From Flexivirga aerilata (lineage in GTDB: Bacteria; Actinomycetota; Actinomycetes; Actinomycetales; Dermatophilaceae), in assembly GCF_013002715.1 (NCBI RefSeq), contig NZ_JABENB010000002.1, positions 558,001 through 622,000 of the forward strand: a stretch of 64,000 bases of DNA, in the 5' to 3' direction. Positions 45,579 to 53,052 of this stretch are shown here, one piece after another; the stretch's first letter is position 1; every line of letters begins with the position of its first letter. The position numbers and the translations under genes were made by a program. The notes below the pieces were generated by a model, which was not told where the DNA came from, did no database searches, and worked only from the letters and a program-made list of their open reading frames with translations.

Positions 45579-47600
45579 ATGTCCGCTCGCCCCGACGAGA
45601 CCTCCTCCGTGCCGGTCAGCAACCGCCGCCAGCTGCGACTCGCGCCGCACAACGGCTCGCGCGACCCGATGACCTGTCAGTACCGCTGTGCCAACGCCTG
45701 CTTCCACCCGGTGCCCAACGCGTCGGACAACGAATACTTCGGCGACCTGGTCGCGAGCGCCGGCCACAGCCGCCGCACCGTGCTGCGCGCGGTGGGCGTC
45801 GGCGCGCTGGCGGCCGCGGCCGTCGGAGTCCAGGCCGGCCAGCCTGCTGCAGCGAAGACGAAAACCCCTAAGGCGAAACCGAATTCGGCATACGTCTGGG
45901 ACTTCGAAGCGACCCCGCCGGTGCCGTTCGCGACCGACAAGGTCGTCACCCCGCAGGGCTTCACCTGGGAGCCGCTGGTCAAGTGGGGCGACCCGATCGT
46001 CACGGGTGCGCCGAGCTTCGACTTCGACAAGCAGACCGCGGCCGCGCAGGAGCAGCAGTTCGGCTACAACTGCGACTACGTCGGCCTGATCCGCACCGGC
46101 AAGAACGCCGGGCTGCTCGTGGTCAACAACGAATACACCAACGAAGAGCTGATGTTCCGCGGCTACACCTCCGCGTCGGCGCTCACCCCCGAGCAGGTCA
46201 AGATCGTGATGGCGGCGCACGGCATGTCGGTCGTCGAGGTACGCAAGACCGGTGACACCTGGCGCGCCAAGCTCGGCGCGAAGGTCAACCGCCGCATCAC
46301 CGCCACCACGCCCATCCAACTCACCGGACCGGCCGCCGGCAGCAAGCTCACCCGCACCACCGCCGACCCGTCGGGCCGGCGGGTGCTCGGCACCTTCGCC
46401 AACTGCTCGGGCGGTATGACGCCGTGGGGCACGGTCCTCTCGGGCGAGGAGAACTTCAACGGCTACTTCCGCGCGCCCGAGGCGCCCGCCGATCAGAAGG
46501 CGGCCTACGACCGCTACGGCGTCACCGGCTCCGCCGGCCGCAACTGGGAGTCGGTCGACCCGCGCTTCGACGCGACCCGGGAACCCAACGAGGTCAACCG
46601 TTTCGGCTACGTCGTCGAGGTCGACCCCGCCGACCCGGCGTCGACCCCGCGCAAGCACACCGCGCTCGGCCGGGTGAAGCACGAGGGCGCCACCACCCGC
46701 CTGTCGGCCGACGGCCGCGCCGTCGTCTACCTCGGCGACGACGAGCGCTTCGACTACCTCTACAAGTTCGTCTCGCGCGACCGCTACAAGCCCGGCGACA
46801 AGAAGCACAACCTCACGCTGCTCGAGGCCGGCGACCTCTATGTCGCCAAGTTCGCGGGCGGATCGGCCACCGACCACGACGGCACCGGCACCTGGGTGCC
46901 GCTCACCAAGGACGGCAAGTCGGCCGTCGCGGGCATGTCGGTCGAGGAGGTGCTCGTGCACACCCGCCTCGCGGCCGACCAGGTCGGCGCCACCAAGATG
47001 GACCGCCCGGAGGACGTCGAGCCCAGCCCGGTGACCGGCAAGGTCTACATGGTCTGCACCAACAACTCCAAGCGCACCGCGGCCCAGGTCGACGGCCCCA
47101 ACCCGCGCCCGTCCAACAAGCACGGCCACATTGTCGAGATCACCGAGGCCGGCAATGACGCGGCCGCGACGACGATGACCTGGCGGCTGGTGCTGATCGC
47201 CGGCGACCCGAACGACCCGTCGACCTACTTCGACGGCTACGACCGTGCCGAGGTCAGCCCGATCTCCTGCCCGGACAACGTCGCCTTCGACTCGCGCGGC
47301 AATCTCTGGATCTCCACCGACGGCAACGCGCTCGGCAACGCCGACGCGTTCTTCATGATGCCGCTCGAGGGAGCCGAGTTCGGCCACGTGCAGCAGTTCC
47401 ACACCATGCCGCACGGAGCCGAGGCCGCCGGTCCGCTGATCGTCGACGACACCACCGTGCTGTGCTCGGTGCAGCACCCGGGCGAGGTGAGCGGCGCGAC
47501 GCCCGCCAACCCCGCCAGCCAGTTCCCGTATGACGGCACCGGCCAGCCGCGGCCCAGCGTCATCCAGGTGTATGCCGACAAGAAGCGCACCCGGAAGTGA
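45579..47600 (+). CDS. phoX: PhoX-family (DUF839) secreted phosphatase
   Basis: This 673-residue protein of the PhoX family comprises Ca2+/Fe3+-dependent alkaline phosphatases exported by the Tat system. The Tat signal (SRRTVLRAVGVGALAAAAVG) lies about 60 residues from the start, after a conserved cytoplasmic tail (DPMTCQYRCANACFHP), the usual layout for PhoX. The mature part has NNEYTNEE, GTVLSGEENFNGYF and KMDRPEDVEPSP, which carry the Glu/Asp metal ligands. AGGAAGG precedes the ATG. Phosphate-starvation control is likely but the upstream region shows only one half-site resembling a PHO box. A strong hairpin terminates it. Confidence 0.92.
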   Translation: MSARPDETSSVPVSNRRQLRLAPHNGSRDPMTCQYRCANACFHPVPNASDNEYFGDLVASAGHSRRTVLRAVGVGALAAAAVGVQAGQPAAAKTKTPKAKPNSAYVWDFEATPPVPFATDKVVTPQGFTWEPLVKWGDPIVTGAPSFDFDKQTAAAQEQQFGYNCDYVGLIRTGKNAGLLVVNNEYTNEELMFRGYTSASALTPEQVKIVMAAHGMSVVEVRKTGDTWRAKLGAKVNRRITATTPIQLTGPAAGSKLTRTTADPSGRRVLGTFANCSGGMTPWGTVLSGEENFNGYFRAPEAPADQKAAYDRYGVTGSAGRNWESVDPRFDATREPNEVNRFGYVVEVDPADPASTPRKHTALGRVKHEGATTRLSADGRAVVYLGDDERFDYLYKFVSRDRYKPGDKKHNLTLLEAGDLYVAKFAGGSATDHDGTGTWVPLTKDGKSAVAGMSVEEVLVHTRLAADQVGATKMDRPEDVEPSPVTGKVYMVCTNNSKRTAAQVDGPNPRPSNKHGHIVEITEAGNDAAATTMTWRLVLIAGDPNDPSTYFDGYDRAEVSPISCPDNVAFDSRGNLWISTDGNALGNADAFFMMPLEGAEFGHVQQFHTMPHGAEAAGPLIVDDTTVLCSVQHPGEVSGATPANPASQFPYDGTGQPRPSVIQVYADKKRTRK

Positions 47601-47624
47601 CCGGATAGCAAGCTGATTCGCGTT

Positions 47625-47661
47625 AACGGCGCGGCCGGGACGTCCTCCCGGCCGCGCCGTT
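47625..47661. terminator. Bidirectional hairpin terminator between phoX and rhodanese genes
   Basis: AACGGCGCGGCCGGGA (47625-47640) and TCCCGGCCGCGCCGTT (47646-47661) form a perfect 16-bp stem with a 5-nt loop. AA and TT at the ends give a short T run on both strands. It lies between two convergent genes. Confidence 0.9.
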
Positions 47662-47672
47662 CGCGCGTGCAC

Positions 47673-48503
47673 TCACACCTCGACCGGACGCTCCGGGTCG
47701 GTGATCCAGTGCGACCAGGAGCCGATGTAGACGCTCGTGTGCGGATGTATGCCGGAGGCCTGCAGCGCGAGCGCGAGGTGGGTCGCCTGCACGCCGGAGC
47801 CGCAATAGACGCCGACCTCGGTGTCCGGCTTCACCCCGAGCGCCGTGAAGCGCATCGCCAGGTCGTCGGGGGACAGGAAGTGTCCCGTCTCGGTGACGTT
47901 GGCCAGCGCGGGTGCCGAGACCGCACCGGGGATGTGGCCGGCGACCGGGTCGATGGTCTCGTTGACGCCGGCGAAACGGTCGGCCGGCCGGGCGTCGAGC
48001 AGCAGTGCACGGTCGGCGATGTCGGCGGCGTCGTCCGCGTCGAGCAGCGCCGCGCCGGGGTCGGTGGCCACGAAGTCGCCCTCGACGGGGTCGGCCGGGT
48101 CGGTCGTGACGGGGTGACCGCCGGCCACCCAACCGGCGAAACCGCCGTCGAGCACCTGCACGTCCTCCTTGCCGAAATACTGCAGCAGCCACCAGCACCG
48201 GCTGGCGGCCAGGGAGTTGCCGTCGTCATACACCACGACGGGCGTGTCGTTACGCACGCCGGCGGTCCGCATGGCCGACTCGAAGCGGTCGCCGTCGGGC
48301 ATCGGATGGCGGCCGCCCGCGCCGGGCTCACCCGACAGCACCTCCTCGAACTCCACCCAGGCCGCCCCCGGCACGTGGCCCTCGTCGTACGACGGGCGCC
48401 GCGACGGCTGGCCCAGTTGCCAACGGGTGTCGAGCACCGTGACCGCGGGCAGCACGTCCGCGAGGGCGGCGGCGCTGATCAGGGGGTGCGTAGGTCGCGT
48501 CAT
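47673..48503 (-). CDS. Thiosulfate/3-mercaptopyruvate sulfurtransferase (rhodanese)
   Basis: This 276-residue protein has tandem rhodanese domains. The N-terminal one is inactive (VVVYDDGNSLAASR). The C-terminal one carries the catalytic Cys in VGVYCGSGVQATH. CRHTRW-like cysteine motifs are absent; TVLDTRWQL and GHIPGAVSAP mark the domain starts. CGSGVQA is closer to mercaptopyruvate sulfurtransferases (CGSGVTA) than to TST (CRKGVT). It likely moves sulfane sulfur to cyanide or thiols. It stands alone, converging on phoX. Confidence 0.9.
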   Translation of the reverse strand: MTRPTHPLISAAALADVLPAVTVLDTRWQLGQPSRRPSYDEGHVPGAAWVEFEEVLSGEPGAGGRHPMPDGDRFESAMRTAGVRNDTPVVVYDDGNSLAASRCWWLLQYFGKEDVQVLDGGFAGWVAGGHPVTTDPADPVEGDFVATDPGAALLDADDAADIADRALLLDARPADRFAGVNETIDPVAGHIPGAVSAPALANVTETGHFLSPDDLAMRFTALGVKPDTEVGVYCGSGVQATHLALALQASGIHPHTSVYIGSWSHWITDPERPVEV

Positions 48504-48657
48504 ACCAACAAAGTGTGGTGGGCGCCCGGGGCCGGTGCAACGCAAACGGCGCGTAACCACCCTCAAGGGGGAGACACCGCCCCGCGGCGGATGAGTAGGC
48601 TCGTCGCTGACAGGGTCCGTCCCCGAACGGACAACGAACCACCACCGGAGGCTTTCA

Positions 48658-49419
48658 GTGCTCGTCCGTCGACTCGCCCGCCCGATGCTCGCATCCATCT
48701 TCATCACCGGCGGGTACAACACGGTGCGCAACCCGGAGCGCGTCGCACACCTGACCGAACCCGTCGTGGCCAAGCTGCGCGCGTCCGTGCCCGGCGCCGA
48801 GAACGTCGTGCCCAGCGACGCCGTGCTCGCCACCCGCATCAACGGCGGCGTGCAGGTCGTGGCCGGCTCGCTGCTCGCGATCGGCAAGTTCCCGCGCGCC
48901 TCCGCGCTCGCCCTGGCCGGCAGCATCGTCCCGACGACCATCGCGGGCCACGCGTTCTGGGAGGTCGACGACCCGGCACAGAAGGCGCAGCAGCGCGTGC
49001 AGTTCTTCAAGAACCTCAGCATCCTCGGCGGCCTGCTCATCGCGGCGGTCGACACCGAAGGCAAGCCGAGCGTCGCCTGGCGCGGCCGCCAGGCAGCCCA
49101 CCAGGCCGCGGGCGCGGTGTCGTCGGCGCTGCCGAGCTCGAGCGAGGGCAGCAACGCGGCCAGCTCGTTCAAGAGCACCCTCAGCTCGGTCGTCGACGCG
49201 GCCAAGGAGCAGGGCGCCCACCTGTCCGAGGTCGCCAAGGAGCGCGGCCCGGAGCTGGCCGAAGCCGCCAAGGAGCGCGGTGCCACCCTCGCCGAGGCGG
49301 CCCGGGAGCACGGCCCGGTCGTCGCCGACGCCCTCCGCGAGCAGGGCGGCGACCTGAGCCGCCGCGCCCAGAAGCGCGCCGCCAAGGCCGCCCGGAAGGC
49401 GCAGGCGCAGTTCGCCTGA
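48658..49419 (+). CDS. DoxX-like membrane protein with C-terminal 11-residue repeats
   Basis: This 253-residue protein has two parts. Residues 1-135 form a DoxX-type four-helix membrane domain (LASIFITGGYNTVRNPE, NGGVQVVAGSLLAIG, LALAGSIVPTTIAGHAFW, NLSILGGLLIAAV). Residues 182-236 are five consecutive 11-mers of the type AKERGPELAEA, an amphipathic-helix pattern like LEA or apolipoprotein repeats, followed by an Ala/Lys/Arg tail. The repeat part presumably lies on the membrane surface or self-associates. The GTG is preceded by CCGGAGG. Function is unknown. Confidence 0.85.
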   Translation: MLVRRLARPMLASIFITGGYNTVRNPERVAHLTEPVVAKLRASVPGAENVVPSDAVLATRINGGVQVVAGSLLAIGKFPRASALALAGSIVPTTIAGHAFWEVDDPAQKAQQRVQFFKNLSILGGLLIAAVDTEGKPSVAWRGRQAAHQAAGAVSSALPSSSEGSNAASSFKSTLSSVVDAAKEQGAHLSEVAKERGPELAEAAKERGATLAEAAREHGPVVADALREQGGDLSRRAQKRAAKAARKAQAQFA

Positions 49420-49441
49420 GCCCACCCATATTGGGACAGCG

Positions 49442-49474
49442 AGACGCCGAGGAACCCCGTGTTTCTCGGCGTCT
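49442..49474 (+). terminator. Hairpin terminator after the DoxX-like gene
   Basis: AGACGCCGAG (49442-49451) pairs with CTCGGCGTCT (49465-49474), and inner GAA/TTT pairs lengthen the stem around a CCCCGTG loop. An outer GGGAC/GTCCC pairing is also possible. It begins 23 bp after the stop codon. Confidence 0.8.
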
Positions 49475-49504
49475 TGTGCGTCCCGATCGGGTTCAATGGG
49501 GTGC

Positions 49505-49786
49505 ATGTGCCGCAACATCCGCCCGTTGAACAACTTCGCGCCGCCCGCGACCGACGACGAGGTCCGGGCCGCCGCGATCCAGTACGTCCGAAAGATCGGC
49601 GGCAGCACCAAACCGTCGCAGGCCAACGAGGAGGCCTTCGACCGCGCGGTCGAGGCGATCACCGCCGCCAGCCGGGACTTCATCGACTCGCTGGTGACCA
49701 CCGCGCCGCCCAAGAACCGCGAGGAAGAGGCCGCCAAGGCGCGCGCCCGCTCGCAGGCCCGCTACGGCACCCCCGCTTCCGCATGA
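49505..49786 (+). CDS. DUF2277 family protein
   Basis: This 93-residue protein is recognised by its opening MCRNIRPLNNFAPPATDDEV and by AAIQYVRKIGG, which define DUF2277. The C-terminal tail is Arg/Ala/Lys-rich. The single early Cys is conserved in the family. No function is known. ATG 49505 gives the family start; a start three codons earlier is in frame but less likely. Confidence 0.9.
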   Translation: MCRNIRPLNNFAPPATDDEVRAAAIQYVRKIGGSTKPSQANEEAFDRAVEAITAASRDFIDSLVTTAPPKNREEEAAKARARSQARYGTPASA

Positions 49787-49841
49787 TCACCCCACAAAGT
49801 TCTCCGCTCCTTCGTCGCTCCGATACTTTGCGGGGGCCCCG

Positions 49842-50267
49842 ATGAGCACCGCCGGTGAGGTCACCGTCCGGCCGCTCGACCGGGCCGCCCAGCGGGCGCT
49901 GACCGGTTGGCTCGGCGACGCGCGCGCGGCCGGCATCGACATCGACGACCCGGCCTCGATCAGCACGGCGTTCGACGACTACGTCGACCAGGTGCTGCTC
50001 ACCCCGGCGGCCGAGCGGGTCGACCCGACACCGACGCTCACGATGATCGGTATGGCGATGGGCGAGCACCTGCAACGCAATTCGTCGCTGCAATGGCGCA
50101 TCGTCAGCGACCCGAAGGGCACCGACCTGGCGCTGGCGTCGGCCGACGACCTCGGCATCCTCTACCCGATCGACCCGGTCGCCGAGGCCTGGACCGCGCG
50201 CGAGCGCGGGTGGCTGCCCGGCTTCGTGGCCGAGGTGCTCGGTCAGTTGCGCGCCGCCGGAGCGTGA
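49842..50267 (+). CDS. DUF3806-type small protein
   Basis: This 141-residue cytoplasmic protein resembles the DUF3806 family (TMIGMAMGEHLQRNSSLQWRIVSDPKGTDLAL around residues 65-100, with the conserved G-E-x-L and W). No catalytic motif is evident. Its stop overlaps the next GTG by 4 bp, placing it at the head of a coupled chain through dgt and the nitronate monooxygenase gene. Confidence 0.7.
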   Translation: MSTAGEVTVRPLDRAAQRALTGWLGDARAAGIDIDDPASISTAFDDYVDQVLLTPAAERVDPTPTLTMIGMAMGEHLQRNSSLQWRIVSDPKGTDLALASADDLGILYPIDPVAEAWTARERGWLPGFVAEVLGQLRAAGA

Positions 50268-50749
50268 GTCAGGTCCTCACCCGCGGTCAGCGGCTGAAGC
50301 GCATCGGCAACTGGCTCAACGGGTCGACGCCTCTCGGCCTCGCGGTCGCTCGCGTCGGCGGCGCCCGGGTCGGCCCCGGCCCTCGCGGTCTGCGGCTCGC
50401 CTCGGGCTACCGGCTCGGCTTTCCCGTGGCCGGCGCGTTCACCGTCGGCAACGTCGTGATCACCAGCGGGGATTGGCAACAGTTGCAACAGGATCGGCCC
50501 ACCCTGCTCGAGCACGAGGAGCAGCACAGCTGGCAATACCTCGTCTGCGGTGGCCTGCCCTTCCTGCCGTTGTATGCCGCAGCTCTCGCCTGGTCCTGGC
50601 TGCGCACCGGGGACTACTCGTCGCGCAACATCTTCGAACGCAACGCCGGCCTCGCGCTCGGCGGCTACCGTGAGGCGCCGGTGCGATCCCTGCGATCGCT
50701 CGGTCCCCGACGATCTCCCCGCGGTCAACGAAAAGTCTTGCCGGCGTGA
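50264..50749 (+). CDS. Uncharacterised protein with an HExxH-like motif
   Basis: I do not recognise a named family for this 161-residue protein. It has HEEQH in LLEHEEQHSWQYLVCGG (about residue 85), which satisfies the HExxH zinc-peptidase pattern. A hydrophobic stretch follows (LPFLPLYAAALAWSWL), then FERNAGLALGGY, whose Glu could be a third ligand. A membrane-linked metal-binding protein is possible but unproven. GTG start and stop both overlap neighbours by 4 bp, so it is translated with the DUF3806 gene and dgt. Confidence 0.7.
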   Translation: MSQVLTRGQRLKRIGNWLNGSTPLGLAVARVGGARVGPGPRGLRLASGYRLGFPVAGAFTVGNVVITSGDWQQLQQDRPTLLEHEEQHSWQYLVCGGLPFLPLYAAALAWSWLRTGDYSSRNIFERNAGLALGGYREAPVRSLRSLGPRRSPRGQRKVLPA

Positions 50750-51981
50750 GCTATTCGGCATACGACCGGCAGCGGTTCGTCCGCGAGGACCCGGCTCACA
50801 AGCGCCTGGATCGCGACGACTTCGCCCGCGACCGCGCGCGGGTGCTGCACTCCGCGGGCCTGCGCCGGCTCGCCTCCAAAACGCAGGTGTTGCAACCGCA
50901 TTCGGACGACTTCATCCGCAACCGGCTGACGCATTCGCTCGAGGTCGCGCAGATCGGTCGCGAGTTCGGCGAAGGTCTCGGCTGCAACGCCGACGTCGTC
51001 GACATGGCGTGCCTGGCGCACGATCTCGGCCACCCGCCGTTCGGGCACAACGGTGAGTCCGCGCTCAACGAGGTGAGCGGGCACATCGGCGGCTTCGAGG
51101 GCAACGCGCAGACGTTGCGCATCCTCACCCGCCTGGAGGCCAAACGGTCGCGTCCGGACGGTTCGTCGGTCGGGCTCAACCTCACCCGTGCGTCGCTCGA
51201 CGCGGTCAGCAAATACCCATGGCGGCGCGGCGAAAATCCTTCGCAGCCAGCAAAATTCGGCTGCTATGCCGACGACGCGGAGATCTTCGACTGGATGCGC
51301 TCGACCGCACCGACCGACCGCTATCAGCGCCGGTGCGTCGAGGCGCAGGTGATGGACTGGGCCGACGACGTCGCCTACTCCGTGCACGACGTCGAGGACG
51401 GCATCACCGCCGGACTCATCGACCTGCGGGCGCTGCGGTCGCCGACCGAGGTCGAGGAGCTCGCCGGGCTCGCCCGCCGCCTCTACGCGCCGGGACTGGA
51501 AACCGCAATGCTCGCAACGTCGTTCGAGCGACTGGTCGAGAGCGGCGTCATACCCGGGCAGCACCACGCCGGACGGCAGGGCGTCGCGGCGCTCAAGGAC
51601 ATGACCAGCCGGCTGATCGGCAGGCTCGTCGGCACCGCGGAGGCCGCCACCCGGGCGAAGTTCGGCGACCGGCCGCTCACCCGTTACGCCGCCGACGTCG
51701 TCATACCGCCGGAGATCCTGGCCGAGTGCGTGATGCTCAAGGCGGTCGCGGCGCGCTACGTGATGCTCACCGACGCGCGGCGGATGCTGCTGGAGGAGCA
51801 GCGTCAGATCATCCACACCCTCGTGGCGGCCTACCACGACCGACCCGACAGACTGGATCCCATGCTGGCCGAGGATCACGCCAAGGCTCCCGACGACGCC
51901 GCCCGGCTGCGCGTGGTGGTCGATCAGGTTGCGTCGCTCACCGACCACCGTGCTCGCGCACTGGCGGGGGAGTGGATCTGA
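50746..51981 (+). CDS. dgt: Deoxyguanosinetriphosphate triphosphohydrolase-like protein
   Basis: This 411-residue HD-domain dNTPase removes triphosphate from dNTPs. LRRLASKTQVLQP, the first metal His in RLTHSLEVAQIGRE, the HD pair in ACLAHDLGHPPFGHNGE and the later MDWADDVAYSVHDVED are the family motifs. In actinobacteria dgt commonly precedes dnaG, as here with one gene between. GTG start; the stop overlaps the next ATG in TGATG. Confidence 0.94.
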   Translation: MSYSAYDRQRFVREDPAHKRLDRDDFARDRARVLHSAGLRRLASKTQVLQPHSDDFIRNRLTHSLEVAQIGREFGEGLGCNADVVDMACLAHDLGHPPFGHNGESALNEVSGHIGGFEGNAQTLRILTRLEAKRSRPDGSSVGLNLTRASLDAVSKYPWRRGENPSQPAKFGCYADDAEIFDWMRSTAPTDRYQRRCVEAQVMDWADDVAYSVHDVEDGITAGLIDLRALRSPTEVEELAGLARRLYAPGLETAMLATSFERLVESGVIPGQHHAGRQGVAALKDMTSRLIGRLVGTAEAATRAKFGDRPLTRYAADVVIPPEILAECVMLKAVAARYVMLTDARRMLLEEQRQIIHTLVAAYHDRPDRLDPMLAEDHAKAPDDAARLRVVVDQVASLTDHRARALAGEWI

Positions 51982-53024
51982 TGGCGCACACCTGGTCCCG
52001 CAGCACGCTGCCGTTGCTCGGGGCACCGATGGCCGGCCCCGGCACCCCCGAGCTGGCGGCCGCGATCAGCAACGCCGGCGGCTTCGGCATGCTCCCGGCC
52101 GGCTACCAGCCCGTCGACACCCTCGCCGCAGCGATCGAGCGGGCCCGGTCGCTGACCGACCACGGGTTCGGGGTCAACGTGTTCGTCCCGTCACCGCAGG
52201 ACGAGGCGCGCGACGCCTTCGCGATCGCCCGGTATGCCGAGCAGCTCGCGCCCGTAGCGCGCTCCCTCGACGCGGCCGTGCCCGCTCCCCGGTGGGACGA
52301 CACCGACAGCTTCGACGCCAAGATCGACCTGCTCGAGGAGCAGCGAATCCCGTTGGTGTCCTTCGTCTTCGGGCTTCCGCCGGTCGAGGTGGTGGAGCGG
52401 CTGCACGCCGTCGGCACGCAGGTGATGGCCACCGTCACCGACGCGGACGAGGCACTGGCCGCCGTGCGCGGCCACGCCGACCTGCTCTGTGTGCAGGGCG
52501 CCCAGGCCGGCGGGCACCGGGGCACCCACGGCGTGCAGACGATCCCCAACGACCGCGGCTGGCAGCAGCTGCTCGGGGAGGTGCGCAGCGTGACCGGCGT
52601 GCCCTTGGTGGTCGCGGGCGGCATCATGACCGCCACCGACGTCCGGCTCGCGCTCGAGCTCGGCGCGGTCGCCGTGCAGTGCGGCACGGCGTTCCTGCTC
52701 ACCGACGAGGCCGGCACGAGTGCGGCATACCGGGCCGGCCTGACCGACGACGCGCTCGACGAACTCGTGGTGACGCGTGCGTTCAGCGGCCGCCCGGCGC
52801 GCGGCCTCCGCAACGACTTCGTCGACCGGTTCGACACGGTCGCGCCCGCGGTCTTCCCGATCGTCGACCAGCTCACCAAACCGCTGCGGGCCGCGGCGAC
52901 GAAGCAGTCGGATCACCAGCTGATCAACCTCTGGGCCGGCACCGGCTGGCGCCGCGCCCGCACCGGTCCGGCCGCCGACGTCGTCGCCGAACTCACAGCC
53001 GGGGTGGCGCCCGCGGGCGGCTGA
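51981..53024 (+). CDS. Nitronate monooxygenase-like FMN enzyme
   Basis: This 347-residue TIM-barrel flavoprotein of the 2-nitropropane dioxygenase/nitronate monooxygenase family contains PLLGAPMAGPGTPELAAA, GVNVFVPSP, CVQGAQAGGHRGTHG (phosphate-binding loop) and VAGGIMTATDVRLAL. It may detoxify nitronates or be a related FMN oxidoreductase. It is translationally coupled to dgt by one base. It interrupts the usual dgt-dnaG order. Confidence 0.9.
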   Translation: MAHTWSRSTLPLLGAPMAGPGTPELAAAISNAGGFGMLPAGYQPVDTLAAAIERARSLTDHGFGVNVFVPSPQDEARDAFAIARYAEQLAPVARSLDAAVPAPRWDDTDSFDAKIDLLEEQRIPLVSFVFGLPPVEVVERLHAVGTQVMATVTDADEALAAVRGHADLLCVQGAQAGGHRGTHGVQTIPNDRGWQQLLGEVRSVTGVPLVVAGGIMTATDVRLALELGAVAVQCGTAFLLTDEAGTSAAYRAGLTDDALDELVVTRAFSGRPARGLRNDFVDRFDTVAPAVFPIVDQLTKPLRAAATKQSDHQLINLWAGTGWRRARTGPAADVVAELTAGVAPAGG

Positions 53025-53052
53025 CGCGGCGGCCACCTAGAATCAGGGACCT

